DNA of 52,650 bases from contig JAEURA010000139.1 in assembly GCA_016789005.1 (NCBI GenBank), positions 1-52,650 of the forward strand, in the 5' to 3' direction. The position numbers were made by a program, and so were the translations under genes. Positions 7,778 to 15,199 of this stretch are shown here, in pieces. Within the stretch, counting starts at the first letter, position 1. Each line of letters begins with the position of its first letter. The stretch is from Anaerolineae bacterium. Its GTDB lineage: Bacteria; Chloroflexota; Anaerolineae; Aggregatilineales; Phototrophicaceae. Under the pieces are notes generated by a model. The model made no database searches. It was not told the DNA's origin and worked only from the letters and a program-made list of their open reading frames with translations.

Positions 7778-8871
7778 GAGCGCTGTTCACGGGCGCGCTC
7801 CCGCGCACCGTCCTGACCGTCCTGCTGGCGCTCGTCATGGGCGGAGTCATCATGCAGGTTTCCGGCAAGGATGCGCTCAACGCCTATCAGGTCCTGTTCA
7901 ACTCCGCCTTCGGAAACGAGCGCGCCCTCGCCAACACGCTGCTCGCCGCCACCCCGCTGATCTTCACCGGTCTGGCGACGCTGATCGCCTTTCGAGCAGG
8001 CATTTTCAACGTCGGCGTCGAAGGGTCACTCTACGTCGGGGCATTCACCGCCGCCTGGGTGGGCTTCACCTTCGTCGATCTGCCCGGCGTTGTGCTGATC
8101 GCCCTCGCCTTCGCCGCCGGCGGGCTGGTGGGCGGCTTGTGGGGATTGATACCCGGCTACCTCAAGGCGCGACTGCGCGTGGACGAGATCGTCACCACCA
8201 TCATGCTCAACTATGTGGCGATCCGCTTCACCGACTATCTGGTGACCGGACCGTTCTTCGTGCCGGGCATGGCAAATGCCATGTCCGCCGAAGTCACCCC
8301 CCAGGCACAGCTTCCCCGGCTGGTCGAACGCTCGCAGCTCAACCTGAGCCTGGTCGTCGCGCTGGTCGTCTTCCTCGTGGTCGCCTTCATGCTGCGACGC
8401 ACCACGCTGGGCTACGAGGTGAAGACCATCGGCAGCAATCCTGTGTTCGCCCGCTGGATTGGCATGCCCGTCAGCCGCACCATCATGCTGGTCATGTCCA
8501 TCAGCGGGCTGATCGGCGGTCTGGCTGGCGCGGGACAGGCGCTCGGCGTCAATTATCGCTTCGTCAGCGGCTTCTCGCGCGGACTGGGCTTCGACGGCAT
8601 CGTCATCGCCCTGCTCGGGCGCGGCTCACCGGTCGGGGTGCTGCTCTCGGCGCTCTTCCTCGGCGCGCTGCGCAACGGCGCATCGACCATGGAGATGTTC
8701 ACCCGGATACCGCGCGACTTGATCGATATCGTGGTCGCCCTGGTCATCTTCTTCACCGCCGTCGAGATCGGTTTCAACTGGCTGCGCCGGCGCCGCCCGA
8801 CCCCGGATGCTGTCCCCCCGCCGGGTTCTGCCGCCGAGCCGGAGAAAGAGGGCGTTCGTGGAAACGCTTGA
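7774..8871 (+). CDS. ABC transporter permease, nucleoside class (first subunit)
   Basis: 365 residues with about ten hydrophobic helices. It shows family landmarks FNVGVEGSLYVGAF near residue 75, VDEIVTTIMLNYVAIRFTDYLV and GFDGIVIALLGRGSPVGVLLSALFLGALRNG, matching the YufP/NupB permease of BMP-type importers. It starts four bases before the ATPase stop. The C-terminal tail is Pro/Glu-rich and cytoplasmic. It forms the membrane pore together with the following gene product. Confidence 0.93.
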   Translation: MRALFTGALPRTVLTVLLALVMGGVIMQVSGKDALNAYQVLFNSAFGNERALANTLLAATPLIFTGLATLIAFRAGIFNVGVEGSLYVGAFTAAWVGFTFVDLPGVVLIALAFAAGGLVGGLWGLIPGYLKARLRVDEIVTTIMLNYVAIRFTDYLVTGPFFVPGMANAMSAEVTPQAQLPRLVERSQLNLSLVVALVVFLVVAFMLRRTTLGYEVKTIGSNPVFARWIGMPVSRTIMLVMSISGLIGGLAGAGQALGVNYRFVSGFSRGLGFDGIVIALLGRGSPVGVLLSALFLGALRNGASTMEMFTRIPRDLIDIVVALVIFFTAVEIGFNWLRRRRPTPDAVPPPGSAAEPEKEGVRGNA

Positions 8872-9769
8872 TCTCATCGTCAACATCGCCGCCTCGACGC
8901 TCCGTCTGGCAACGCCCCTGATCCTCGCCGCAATGGCGGGGCTGCTCAGCCTGCAGGTCGGGCAGGTCAACATCGGGCTGGAAGGCATGATGCTGGCGGG
9001 GTCGTTCGCCGTGGTCGCCTTCGGCTTCTGGCTCGGCTCAACCTGGATGGGCGTGCTCGCCGCCATCCTCGTCGGCGTCGCGCTGGCTGCCCTCTTCGCC
9101 TTCGTCGTCACCCGGCTGAAAGCCAACCTGATCGTCTCCGGCTTGGCGCTCAACCTGCTGGCTTCCGGGGGCACGGCTTACCTGCTGGAAATCCTGTTCA
9201 ACACCAGCGGCACATTCTCGCCCACCGCGCTGCAAAGCCTGCCTAACCTGTCCCTTCCGGTGCTGAGCGATCTGCCGCTGGTCGGCAGGCTGCTCTTCAA
9301 CCATTCGCCGCTGGTCTACGTCTCCTGGCTGGCTATCCCGCTGACGGCGCTCTTCCTGTACCGCACCATCCCCGGCATTCACATTCAAGCCATCGGACAG
9401 AATGAAGAAGCGGCGCGCTCGGTCGGCATACCGGTGCGGCGGCGGCAGTACCTCGCCCTGATGATCGGCGGCGCACTGTGCGGACTGGCGGGCGCGCACC
9501 TGGCAGTCGGCGATCTGGCGCTGTTCCGCGAAGACATGACCGCCGGGCGCGGCTTCATCGCCCTTGCCGCGGTATACTTCGCCGCCGGGCGTCCGCGTCT
9601 GTCGGCGCTGGCGTGTCTGCTGTTCGGGCTGTTCGAAGCGCTGCAATTTCGCCTGCAGCTGGCGAGCAGCATCCCGCCGCAGTTCTTCCAGATGCTGCCT
9701 TACGTGATGGTCGTCATCACGCTGGCGGTGATCTCCGCACGTAAAGAGTGGCGCAAAGGCTGGTCCTAG
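8858..9769 (+). CDS. ABC transporter permease, nucleoside class (second subunit)
   Basis: 303 residues from GTG 8858, chosen because GGAGAAAGAGGG lies just upstream; an ATG at 8807 would lengthen the overlap with the previous gene to 65 bases. The protein is hydrophobic with family motifs ATPLILAAMAGLLSLQVGQVNIGLEGMM (start of the permease fold), NLIVSGLALNLLASGGTAYLLE and DMTAGRGFIALAAVYFAAGRP. It resembles YufQ/NupC-type subunits of BMP importers. The gene overlaps the first permease gene by 14 bases. Confidence 0.92.
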   Translation: METLDLIVNIAASTLRLATPLILAAMAGLLSLQVGQVNIGLEGMMLAGSFAVVAFGFWLGSTWMGVLAAILVGVALAALFAFVVTRLKANLIVSGLALNLLASGGTAYLLEILFNTSGTFSPTALQSLPNLSLPVLSDLPLVGRLLFNHSPLVYVSWLAIPLTALFLYRTIPGIHIQAIGQNEEAARSVGIPVRRRQYLALMIGGALCGLAGAHLAVGDLALFREDMTAGRGFIALAAVYFAAGRPRLSALACLLFGLFEALQFRLQLASSIPPQFFQMLPYVMVVITLAVISARKEWRKGWS

Positions 9770-9780
9770 AGGATGGTACT

Positions 9781-10362
9781 ATGAAGACGGCAGTGCTCGT
9801 CATCGATATGATCCGCGACTTCACGGACCTGGAGCGGGGACGGGTAGCCAACCCCATTTCGGCGGCGCTCGCGCCCGTCATCCAGACATTCATCGACGAG
9901 GTGCGCCGGCGCGACGTGCTGGTCATCTGGTTCTTCGACCAGCACCGCAGCGGCAAGCCCGACTGGGAGCTGGAACACGTGCGTCCGCATGGCGAGGAGG
10001 GGTCGGTCGGCGTCGAACTGGATCCGCGCCTGCACCCCCTGCCGCAGGATTACCAGGTCGTCAAGCGCCGCTACAGCGCCTTCATCGGCACCGATCTCGA
10101 CCTGATCCTGCGCGACAACCACATCGAGCGGGTCATCCTGACCGGGACCAAGACCAACGTCTGCATCCGCGCCACCGCCACCGACGCCTTCGAGCGCAAC
10201 TACTACGTCGTCGTTCCGCGCGAATGTGTGGCAACGGACAAGGCGCACCTCCACGAAGCCAACCTGGAGGACATCGGTAAGTATATGGGCAGGGTCCTGC
10301 CGGCAGCCGACGTGCTGGCGCTGCTCGATGGCGAACGGGAAATGCGAGACGTTCATGCTTGA
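9781..10362 (+). CDS. Isochorismatase-superfamily cysteine hydrolase
   Basis: 193 residues from ATG 9781 with AGAGGA upstream. The fold's catalytic triad is visible: Asp9 (VLVIDM), Lys95 (VVKRRYSAF) and Cys128 (TKTNVCIRATATDAFERNY). Family members cleave amide-like bonds: nicotinamidase, N-carbamoyl amidase, ureidoacrylate amidohydrolase (RutB), or isochorismate ether hydrolysis. Between a nucleoside-type importer and a kinase/phosphorylase pair, an amide released from a base or a pyridine nucleoside is a plausible substrate, but this is inference. The next gene starts inside its last codons (8-base overlap). Confidence 0.88.
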   Translation: MKTAVLVIDMIRDFTDLERGRVANPISAALAPVIQTFIDEVRRRDVLVIWFFDQHRSGKPDWELEHVRPHGEEGSVGVELDPRLHPLPQDYQVVKRRYSAFIGTDLDLILRDNHIERVILTGTKTNVCIRATATDAFERNYYVVVPRECVATDKAHLHEANLEDIGKYMGRVLPAADVLALLDGEREMRDVHA

Positions 10363-11281
10363 TCTGCTGGCGACCGGCTACCCGAGCATCGATCACATCG
10401 TACCGGTCTCGCGCATTCCTCCGGCGGGTCAGACGGCGCTGATCGATGCGCTGCCGGAAGCCGTGCCGGTGCATTACGGCGGCTGTGGCGCAAACGTCGC
10501 CGTCGGTCTGCGCCGCCTCGGCTTCCAGACCGGGCTGGCAATGGTCCTGGGCGACGACGATGCCGGCGGGCGCTACCGCGATTACCTGACGGACGAGGGT
10601 GTTGACTGCCGTGATCTGCTGATGCTGCCGCAGACCGGAACATCGTCCAGCTACCTGTTTCGCGCGCCAGATGGCGAGATGATCAACTTCTTCTACCCCG
10701 GCGCGGCTGACGCCTGGCGCGGCGCGCTGGCGCTGCAAACCGCCGACGAGTCCCGCTGGGGGCTGGTCACCGTCGGCTCTCTGCCCTACAACCGCGCCTT
10801 CGTCGCGGCGCTGGCGGCGGCGGACGTGCCGATCATCTGGCAGATGAAAGCCGATGTCGCCGCCTATCCGGCGGAAGTGCTGCACCAGTTCGTGACCGCC
10901 AGCAAAATCATCTTCTGCAACCGGCTGGAAGCGACCTATCTGGTGCAGGGGCTGGGTCTGGCGACGCTGCGCGCCCTCTTCGCTCACGGTGTCGAGCAGA
11001 TCATCATGACGCTGGGCAGCGACGGGAGTCAGGTGCTCACGCCTGACGATGAGGTCCACGTGCCGTCGCTGCCGGCTGCCGTCGTCGACACCACCGGCGC
11101 GGGCGACGGCTATACCGCCGGTTTCCTGGCGGGCTGCTGGCGCGGCTGCGATCCGCTGACCTGTGGACGGTTGGGCGCGACAGCAGCGGCGTTCGTCATC
11201 GAGGCGGTAGGCTGCCAGACCGCCCTCCCCACCTGGGAGCGGCTCCAAAGTCGTTTTGAGGATAACTTCGGTGCATTATGA
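10355..11281 (+). CDS. PfkB-family sugar or nucleoside kinase
   Basis: 308 residues from ATG 10355. The N-terminal glycine pair in YGGCGANVAVGLRRLG (41-56) and the C-terminal signature DTTGAGDGYTAGFLAG (245-260), with Asp251 as catalytic base, define a ribokinase/PfkB enzyme. The closing segment EAVGCQTALPTWE resembles small nucleoside kinases more than fructokinases. It should transfer phosphate from ATP to a hydroxyl of a ribose, deoxyribose or nucleoside in the cytosol. The gene overlaps its upstream neighbour by 8 bases and the phosphorylase gene by 4, so all three are co-translated. Confidence 0.9.
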   Translation: MLDLLATGYPSIDHIVPVSRIPPAGQTALIDALPEAVPVHYGGCGANVAVGLRRLGFQTGLAMVLGDDDAGGRYRDYLTDEGVDCRDLLMLPQTGTSSSYLFRAPDGEMINFFYPGAADAWRGALALQTADESRWGLVTVGSLPYNRAFVAALAAADVPIIWQMKADVAAYPAEVLHQFVTASKIIFCNRLEATYLVQGLGLATLRALFAHGVEQIIMTLGSDGSQVLTPDDEVHVPSLPAAVVDTTGAGDGYTAGFLAGCWRGCDPLTCGRLGATAAAFVIEAVGCQTALPTWERLQSRFEDNFGAL

Positions 11282-12012
11282 CCAAATCGCTTTATCTTCG
11301 CTGCACCCCCGGCGACATCGCTGAACGTGTCCTGCTGACCGGCGACCCCGCCCGCATCGAGCGCATCGTGGGCATGATGGACGGAGGGCAGATCATCGCC
11401 CAGAACCGCGAATTCCTGGTGGCTTCCGGCAGTGTGAAGGGTCTCCCCTTCACCGCCATCTCGTCGGGGATCGGCGCGCCCTCGGCGGCAATCGCCATCG
11501 AGGAAGCGGCGCAGCTGGGCGCAAAAGCTGTCGTGCGGGTCGGAACCATGATGGGCATCGGTCTCCCGATGGGCTGCTTCGTCCTCTCGTCGGGGGCGGC
11601 GCGCTTCGAGGGGACTTCGAGCGCCTACCTGCCTGCCGCCTTCCCCGCTGTGCCGGATTGGCTGCTCGCTCAGACGCTCTTGGAGGCGGGGCGCGCCGCC
11701 GGCTGGGAAACCCGCGCCGGCATCACCGCCACTTACGATGCCTTCTATCCCAGCATGGCTCCGGCGCTGGTCGGGCGCGGGCTGCCCGACCTGGAACTGC
11801 TGCGCAGCGGACAGGTCATCGCCCTGGATATGGAAACGTCACTGCTCTACACGCTGGCGCTCCGCCTGGGCATCGCCGCCGCCTCGTTCTGCGTGGTGAC
11901 CAATAATGCCGATCCCTTCGAGATCATCGACGCCGGGCTGCGCGAGAAGACCGAAGAAGGGCTGATCCACGCCGTATTCGACGGTCTGGCGCGCTGGAGC
12001 CGCACCCCATGA
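11278..12012 (+). CDS. Nucleoside phosphorylase, uridine phosphorylase family
   Basis: 244 residues, close to E. coli Udp (253). It shows the phosphate/ribose-site pattern GDPARIERI near the N-terminus, SSGIGAPSAAIAIEEAAQLGAKAVVRVGTMMGIG (about 61-94), and the ALDMETSLLYTLA ribose-binding glutamate segment. The reaction would be nucleoside + phosphate to base + (deoxy)ribose-1-phosphate. The usual RVGTCG is replaced by RVGTMM, so the base may be non-standard. ATGA overlaps join it to the kinase before and the aldehyde dehydrogenase after. Confidence 0.88.
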   Translation: MTKSLYLRCTPGDIAERVLLTGDPARIERIVGMMDGGQIIAQNREFLVASGSVKGLPFTAISSGIGAPSAAIAIEEAAQLGAKAVVRVGTMMGIGLPMGCFVLSSGAARFEGTSSAYLPAAFPAVPDWLLAQTLLEAGRAAGWETRAGITATYDAFYPSMAPALVGRGLPDLELLRSGQVIALDMETSLLYTLALRLGIAAASFCVVTNNADPFEIIDAGLREKTEEGLIHAVFDGLARWSRTP

Positions 12013-13466
12013 GCGAGACCAATCTGATCGCTAACCGCTGGCAGACCAGCCTGAGCGGGAAGACCCGGCACGTCATCAATCCGGCGTACAACCGCCCGAT
12101 TCGCGAGATCGCCGACTCCGACGCCGCTGATGTCGATGCGGCGGTGCGGGCGGCGGCGCAAGCCTTCCCGCGCTGGTCCCATGCGAGCGGTCGCGAGCGC
12201 GCGCAGCTGCTGCACGACGCTATGAGCATCTTCCGTTCGCGCTATCTTGAGGAAAGCGCCCGCCTGCTCACCCAGGAGAACGGCAAACCGCTCAGCGACT
12301 CGCTCAAGGAGGTACGCTACACCGCCGATGTCATCGACTTCTACGCCGACGAGGCGCGGCGCATCACCGGTACGCATTTCGCCGGCGATATGGGCAGCAC
12401 CCACAGCTTCGTCTTCAAACAGCCGCTGGGGGTAGCCGCCGCTATCCTCCCCTGGAATTTCCCGGTCGATCTGCTGGCATGGAAGCTGGGACCGGGGCTT
12501 GCCGCCGGCTGCACCTTCGTCGTCAAGCCGTCGGAAGAAGCGCCGCTCAGCACCATCCCCTTCGTGCAGGCATTTCTCGACGCCGGGCTGCCCGAAGGCG
12601 TGATCAACGTGGTCATGGGCGGCGGGGTGACGGGCGCGGCGCTGGTCGATCACCCCGGCGTGGCGAAGATCGCCTTCACCGGATCAGTGGATACCGGCGT
12701 CAGGATCGCCCAGGCGGCGGCGAAGAATATGAAGCGCACCACGCTCGAACTCGGCGGCAGCGCCCCCTGTCTGGTCTTCGCCGATGCCGACCTGGAAGCG
12801 GCTGTGAAAGGCGCGCTGCGACGCTGCTACTCGCACACCGGGCAAATCTGCATCAGCGTCAACCGCATCTTTGTGCAGGCGCAGATCTTCGAGGCGTTCG
12901 TGGAGCGCTATGCCGAGCTGGCGTCGAAGCTGACCATCGCTGCCGACGGGCTGCTCGAACCGGACGCCGACATGGGACCGATGATCAACGCGGCGGCGGT
13001 GGACAAGGTGCGCCAGCACGTCGAGGATGCGGCGGCGCGCGGCGGCAGGGTGATCGTCGGGGGAGACGCCCCGCGCGCCGAAAAGTACGCAGGCGGAGGC
13101 TTCTTTTTCGCCCCAACGGTGATCATCGACGTGACCGCCGAGATGCGCGTCATGCGCGAGGAGACGTTCGGTCCGGTCGCGCCAATCGCCTCCTTCGTCA
13201 CGGCGCGCGAGGCGGTCGAAGCCGCCAACGCCACCCCTTACGGACTCGCCGCCTACGTCTACACGCGCGACCTGGATACCGCTTTTCACTGCGCCCGGTC
13301 GCTGCGCTGCGGCGGCGTGGGCATCAATGTCAACGACATCACTGACATTCGCGGTCCGTTCGGCGGAGCAGGGATGTCGGGCATCGGGCGCGAACTGGGC
13401 GAACCGGGCATCGACAGCTACCTGGAGACCAAGCACGTCCGCCTTGCCTATGGGAGCATGCCATGA
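12009..13466 (+). CDS. NAD(P)-dependent aldehyde dehydrogenase
   Basis: 485 residues with the full ALDH fold. Visible are PWNFP with Asn150, VVKPSEEAPL with Lys173 for cofactor binding, FTGSVDTG, general base Glu247 in LELGGSAP and the nucleophile Cys281 in GQICISVN. It is closest in style to succinate-semialdehyde/glycolaldehyde-type dehydrogenases and should oxidise a small aldehyde to an acid. Co-translated with the phosphorylase gene (4-base overlap) and with the BtpA-family gene (4-base overlap), it probably acts on an aldehyde made from the sugar part of the imported compound. The substrate is unknown. Confidence 0.92.
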   Translation: MSETNLIANRWQTSLSGKTRHVINPAYNRPIREIADSDAADVDAAVRAAAQAFPRWSHASGRERAQLLHDAMSIFRSRYLEESARLLTQENGKPLSDSLKEVRYTADVIDFYADEARRITGTHFAGDMGSTHSFVFKQPLGVAAAILPWNFPVDLLAWKLGPGLAAGCTFVVKPSEEAPLSTIPFVQAFLDAGLPEGVINVVMGGGVTGAALVDHPGVAKIAFTGSVDTGVRIAQAAAKNMKRTTLELGGSAPCLVFADADLEAAVKGALRRCYSHTGQICISVNRIFVQAQIFEAFVERYAELASKLTIAADGLLEPDADMGPMINAAAVDKVRQHVEDAAARGGRVIVGGDAPRAEKYAGGGFFFAPTVIIDVTAEMRVMREETFGPVAPIASFVTAREAVEAANATPYGLAAYVYTRDLDTAFHCARSLRCGGVGINVNDITDIRGPFGGAGMSGIGRELGEPGIDSYLETKHVRLAYGSMP

Positions 13467-14266
13467 GCTTCAATGGACTCTTCACGGTTGACCGCCCGAT
13501 TGTCGGCATGGTGCATCTGCTGGCGCTGCCCGGCGCACCGGCATACGGCGGCGATCTCGACGCCCTCTACCAGCGGGCATATGACGACGCGCGGACGCTG
13601 GCGCAAGCCGGCGCTGACGCCCTCATCGTCGAGAACTTCAACGACGAACCCTTCATAATTGGCGAGCCGGCGGCGCACGATCTGGCGCTGATGTCCGCCG
13701 TGACCCGCGATATCGTCCGCATGGTCAGCATGCCGGTGGGCGTCAACGTGCAGTTCAACGCCTGGCAGGCAGAGATCGCCGTCGCCCACACCTGCGGCGC
13801 GGCATTTGTCCGCGTCGAGGTCTTCGTCGACCGGGTGATCAGCGCTATGGGCGTGGTGGAGCCGTGCGCCCCGCAGATCACACGATACCGCGCCGCCCTG
13901 GGCGCGCGCCGCGTGCAGCTCTGGGCGGACATTCAGACCAAATACACGACCAACATCACCCCGCAGCCGCTGACCACCTCGGCGAAAGAGGCTCAAGCCG
14001 CCGGCGCGGATGCCCTGATCGTCACCGGCGCGGCGACGGGCAGCGCCACCCCGCTCGATGCCGTTGTTGAAGTCAAGCAGGTGGCGAAGATCCCGGTACT
14101 GGTCGGCAGCGGCACGACTATCGACAACGCCGCTGAGGTCTTCCGCATCGCCGACGGAGCCATTGTCGGATCGTCGCTCAAAGCCGACGGCAGGGTGCAG
14201 AACCCCGTCTCGCTGGGACGAACGCGGGCGTTCATCGAGACCGTCCGGGCGAGCGCACATGGCTAA
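13463..14266 (+). CDS. BtpA/SgcQ family TIM-barrel protein
   Basis: 267 residues beginning with the family's hallmark IVGMVHLLALPGAPAYGGD and continuing QAGADALIVENFNDEPF, NVQFNAWQAEIAVAHTCGAAFVRVEVF, LWADIQTKYTTNI, ADALIVTGAATGSATPLDAV and VPVLVGSGTTIDNAAEVF-like barrel strands. The family includes cyanobacterial BtpA, linked to photosystem I accumulation, and E. coli SgcQ, annotated as a putative nucleosidase; no reaction is firmly known. Its place within a nucleoside-type operon supports a role in sugar or nucleoside metabolism. It overlaps the previous gene by 4 bases and the next by 8. Confidence 0.88.
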   Translation: MSFNGLFTVDRPIVGMVHLLALPGAPAYGGDLDALYQRAYDDARTLAQAGADALIVENFNDEPFIIGEPAAHDLALMSAVTRDIVRMVSMPVGVNVQFNAWQAEIAVAHTCGAAFVRVEVFVDRVISAMGVVEPCAPQITRYRAALGARRVQLWADIQTKYTTNITPQPLTTSAKEAQAAGADALIVTGAATGSATPLDAVVEVKQVAKIPVLVGSGTTIDNAAEVFRIADGAIVGSSLKADGRVQNPVSLGRTRAFIETVRASAHG

Positions 14267-15158
14267 GAGGCTCCTGGAGGCGGTCGCCAGCGACTTTCAG
14301 GCGATGGACGGCGTGGAACTGGCAGAGTCGATCCGGCAGGCGGAAGGACGAACGCTCGCTGCCGAGGTGATCGCCGCCGCTGAGCCTCCGGTCAGCGGCG
14401 TCTCCGGCGGTGAGCTGGCGGCGGCGATGGGCGCGGACATCGTCGCCCTCGACCAGTACGACCCATTTGCGCCGCGCATCGCCGGCGTCGAGCCGGGGCT
14501 GCTGGGCGACCAGCCGCTCGCGCAGTACAGCCTGCTGCTCGGCAGACCGCTAGGCATCAACCTGATCGTCGCCGAACCTGATCCGGCGCTGGGAGGACGG
14601 CTGTTCAGCCGCGCAAGCCTGGACGCCGCCGTGACACAAGGCGTCAACCTGATCTTCCTCTACGCCCGTCCGCGCCAGGGTGGGACCGCCGCCATGCAGT
14701 CCGACGCTGCCCGCCTGATCGCTTCAGCGCACCCGCGCGCGGCGCTGGTCGTCGGCGTCCCTTCCTTCAGCAAGCCGCCCCCGCGCGATGCAGCCAGCTT
14801 CGAGAGCCACCGCCAGGAGATCCTCGCCCTGCTCGACGCCGGCTGTCACGGCATCGGCATGCCGATGCCCGGCAGCAAACAGGGCTGGCGGGCGGATCAG
14901 ACGGCTGCGCTGATCGATGTGGTGCAGGGGCGCGGCGGGCTGGCGTGGCTGTTCGTCACCGGCTCGGTTGAGGGTGCGCCGCCGGCGGTGATGCACGACC
15001 TTGCCGTGCTGGGCAAGCAGCTCGGCGCCGACGCCTTCCGCCTGGACGAAGCCGGACTTTCCGGCATGCCCAATCCGGAAAACATCTTCGCCTTTTCGCT
15101 GGCGCTGCGCGGCGCCCGCCACACCTACCGCCGCATTGCCAGTTCCATCCGCCGCTGA
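14259..15158 (+). CDS. DUF7916-like protein (predicted TIM-barrel), last gene of the nucleoside operon
   Basis: 299 residues from ATG 14259, overlapping the BtpA gene by 8 bases. The pattern LLEAVASDFQAMDGVELAESIRQAEGRT, then GVSGGELAAAMGADIVALDQYDPFAP, GRPLGINLIV, SLDAAVTQGVNLIFLYARP and NPENIFAFSLALRGARHTYRRIA resembles the DUF7916 group, often mislabelled haloacid dehalogenase-like hydrolase and found in sugar operons. Repeated alpha/beta units suggest a barrel. I know of no assigned reaction. Family assignment is from memory of the pattern and should be treated as probable. The operon seems to end here, 41 bases from the convergent kinase gene. Confidence 0.65.
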   Translation: MAKRLLEAVASDFQAMDGVELAESIRQAEGRTLAAEVIAAAEPPVSGVSGGELAAAMGADIVALDQYDPFAPRIAGVEPGLLGDQPLAQYSLLLGRPLGINLIVAEPDPALGGRLFSRASLDAAVTQGVNLIFLYARPRQGGTAAMQSDAARLIASAHPRAALVVGVPSFSKPPPRDAASFESHRQEILALLDAGCHGIGMPMPGSKQGWRADQTAALIDVVQGRGGLAWLFVTGSVEGAPPAVMHDLAVLGKQLGADAFRLDEAGLSGMPNPENIFAFSLALRGARHTYRRIASSIRR

Positions 15159-15199
15159 CGGCAGCGCGCACAGTGTCGGCTCCTCGGCGCTGCGCGGCT

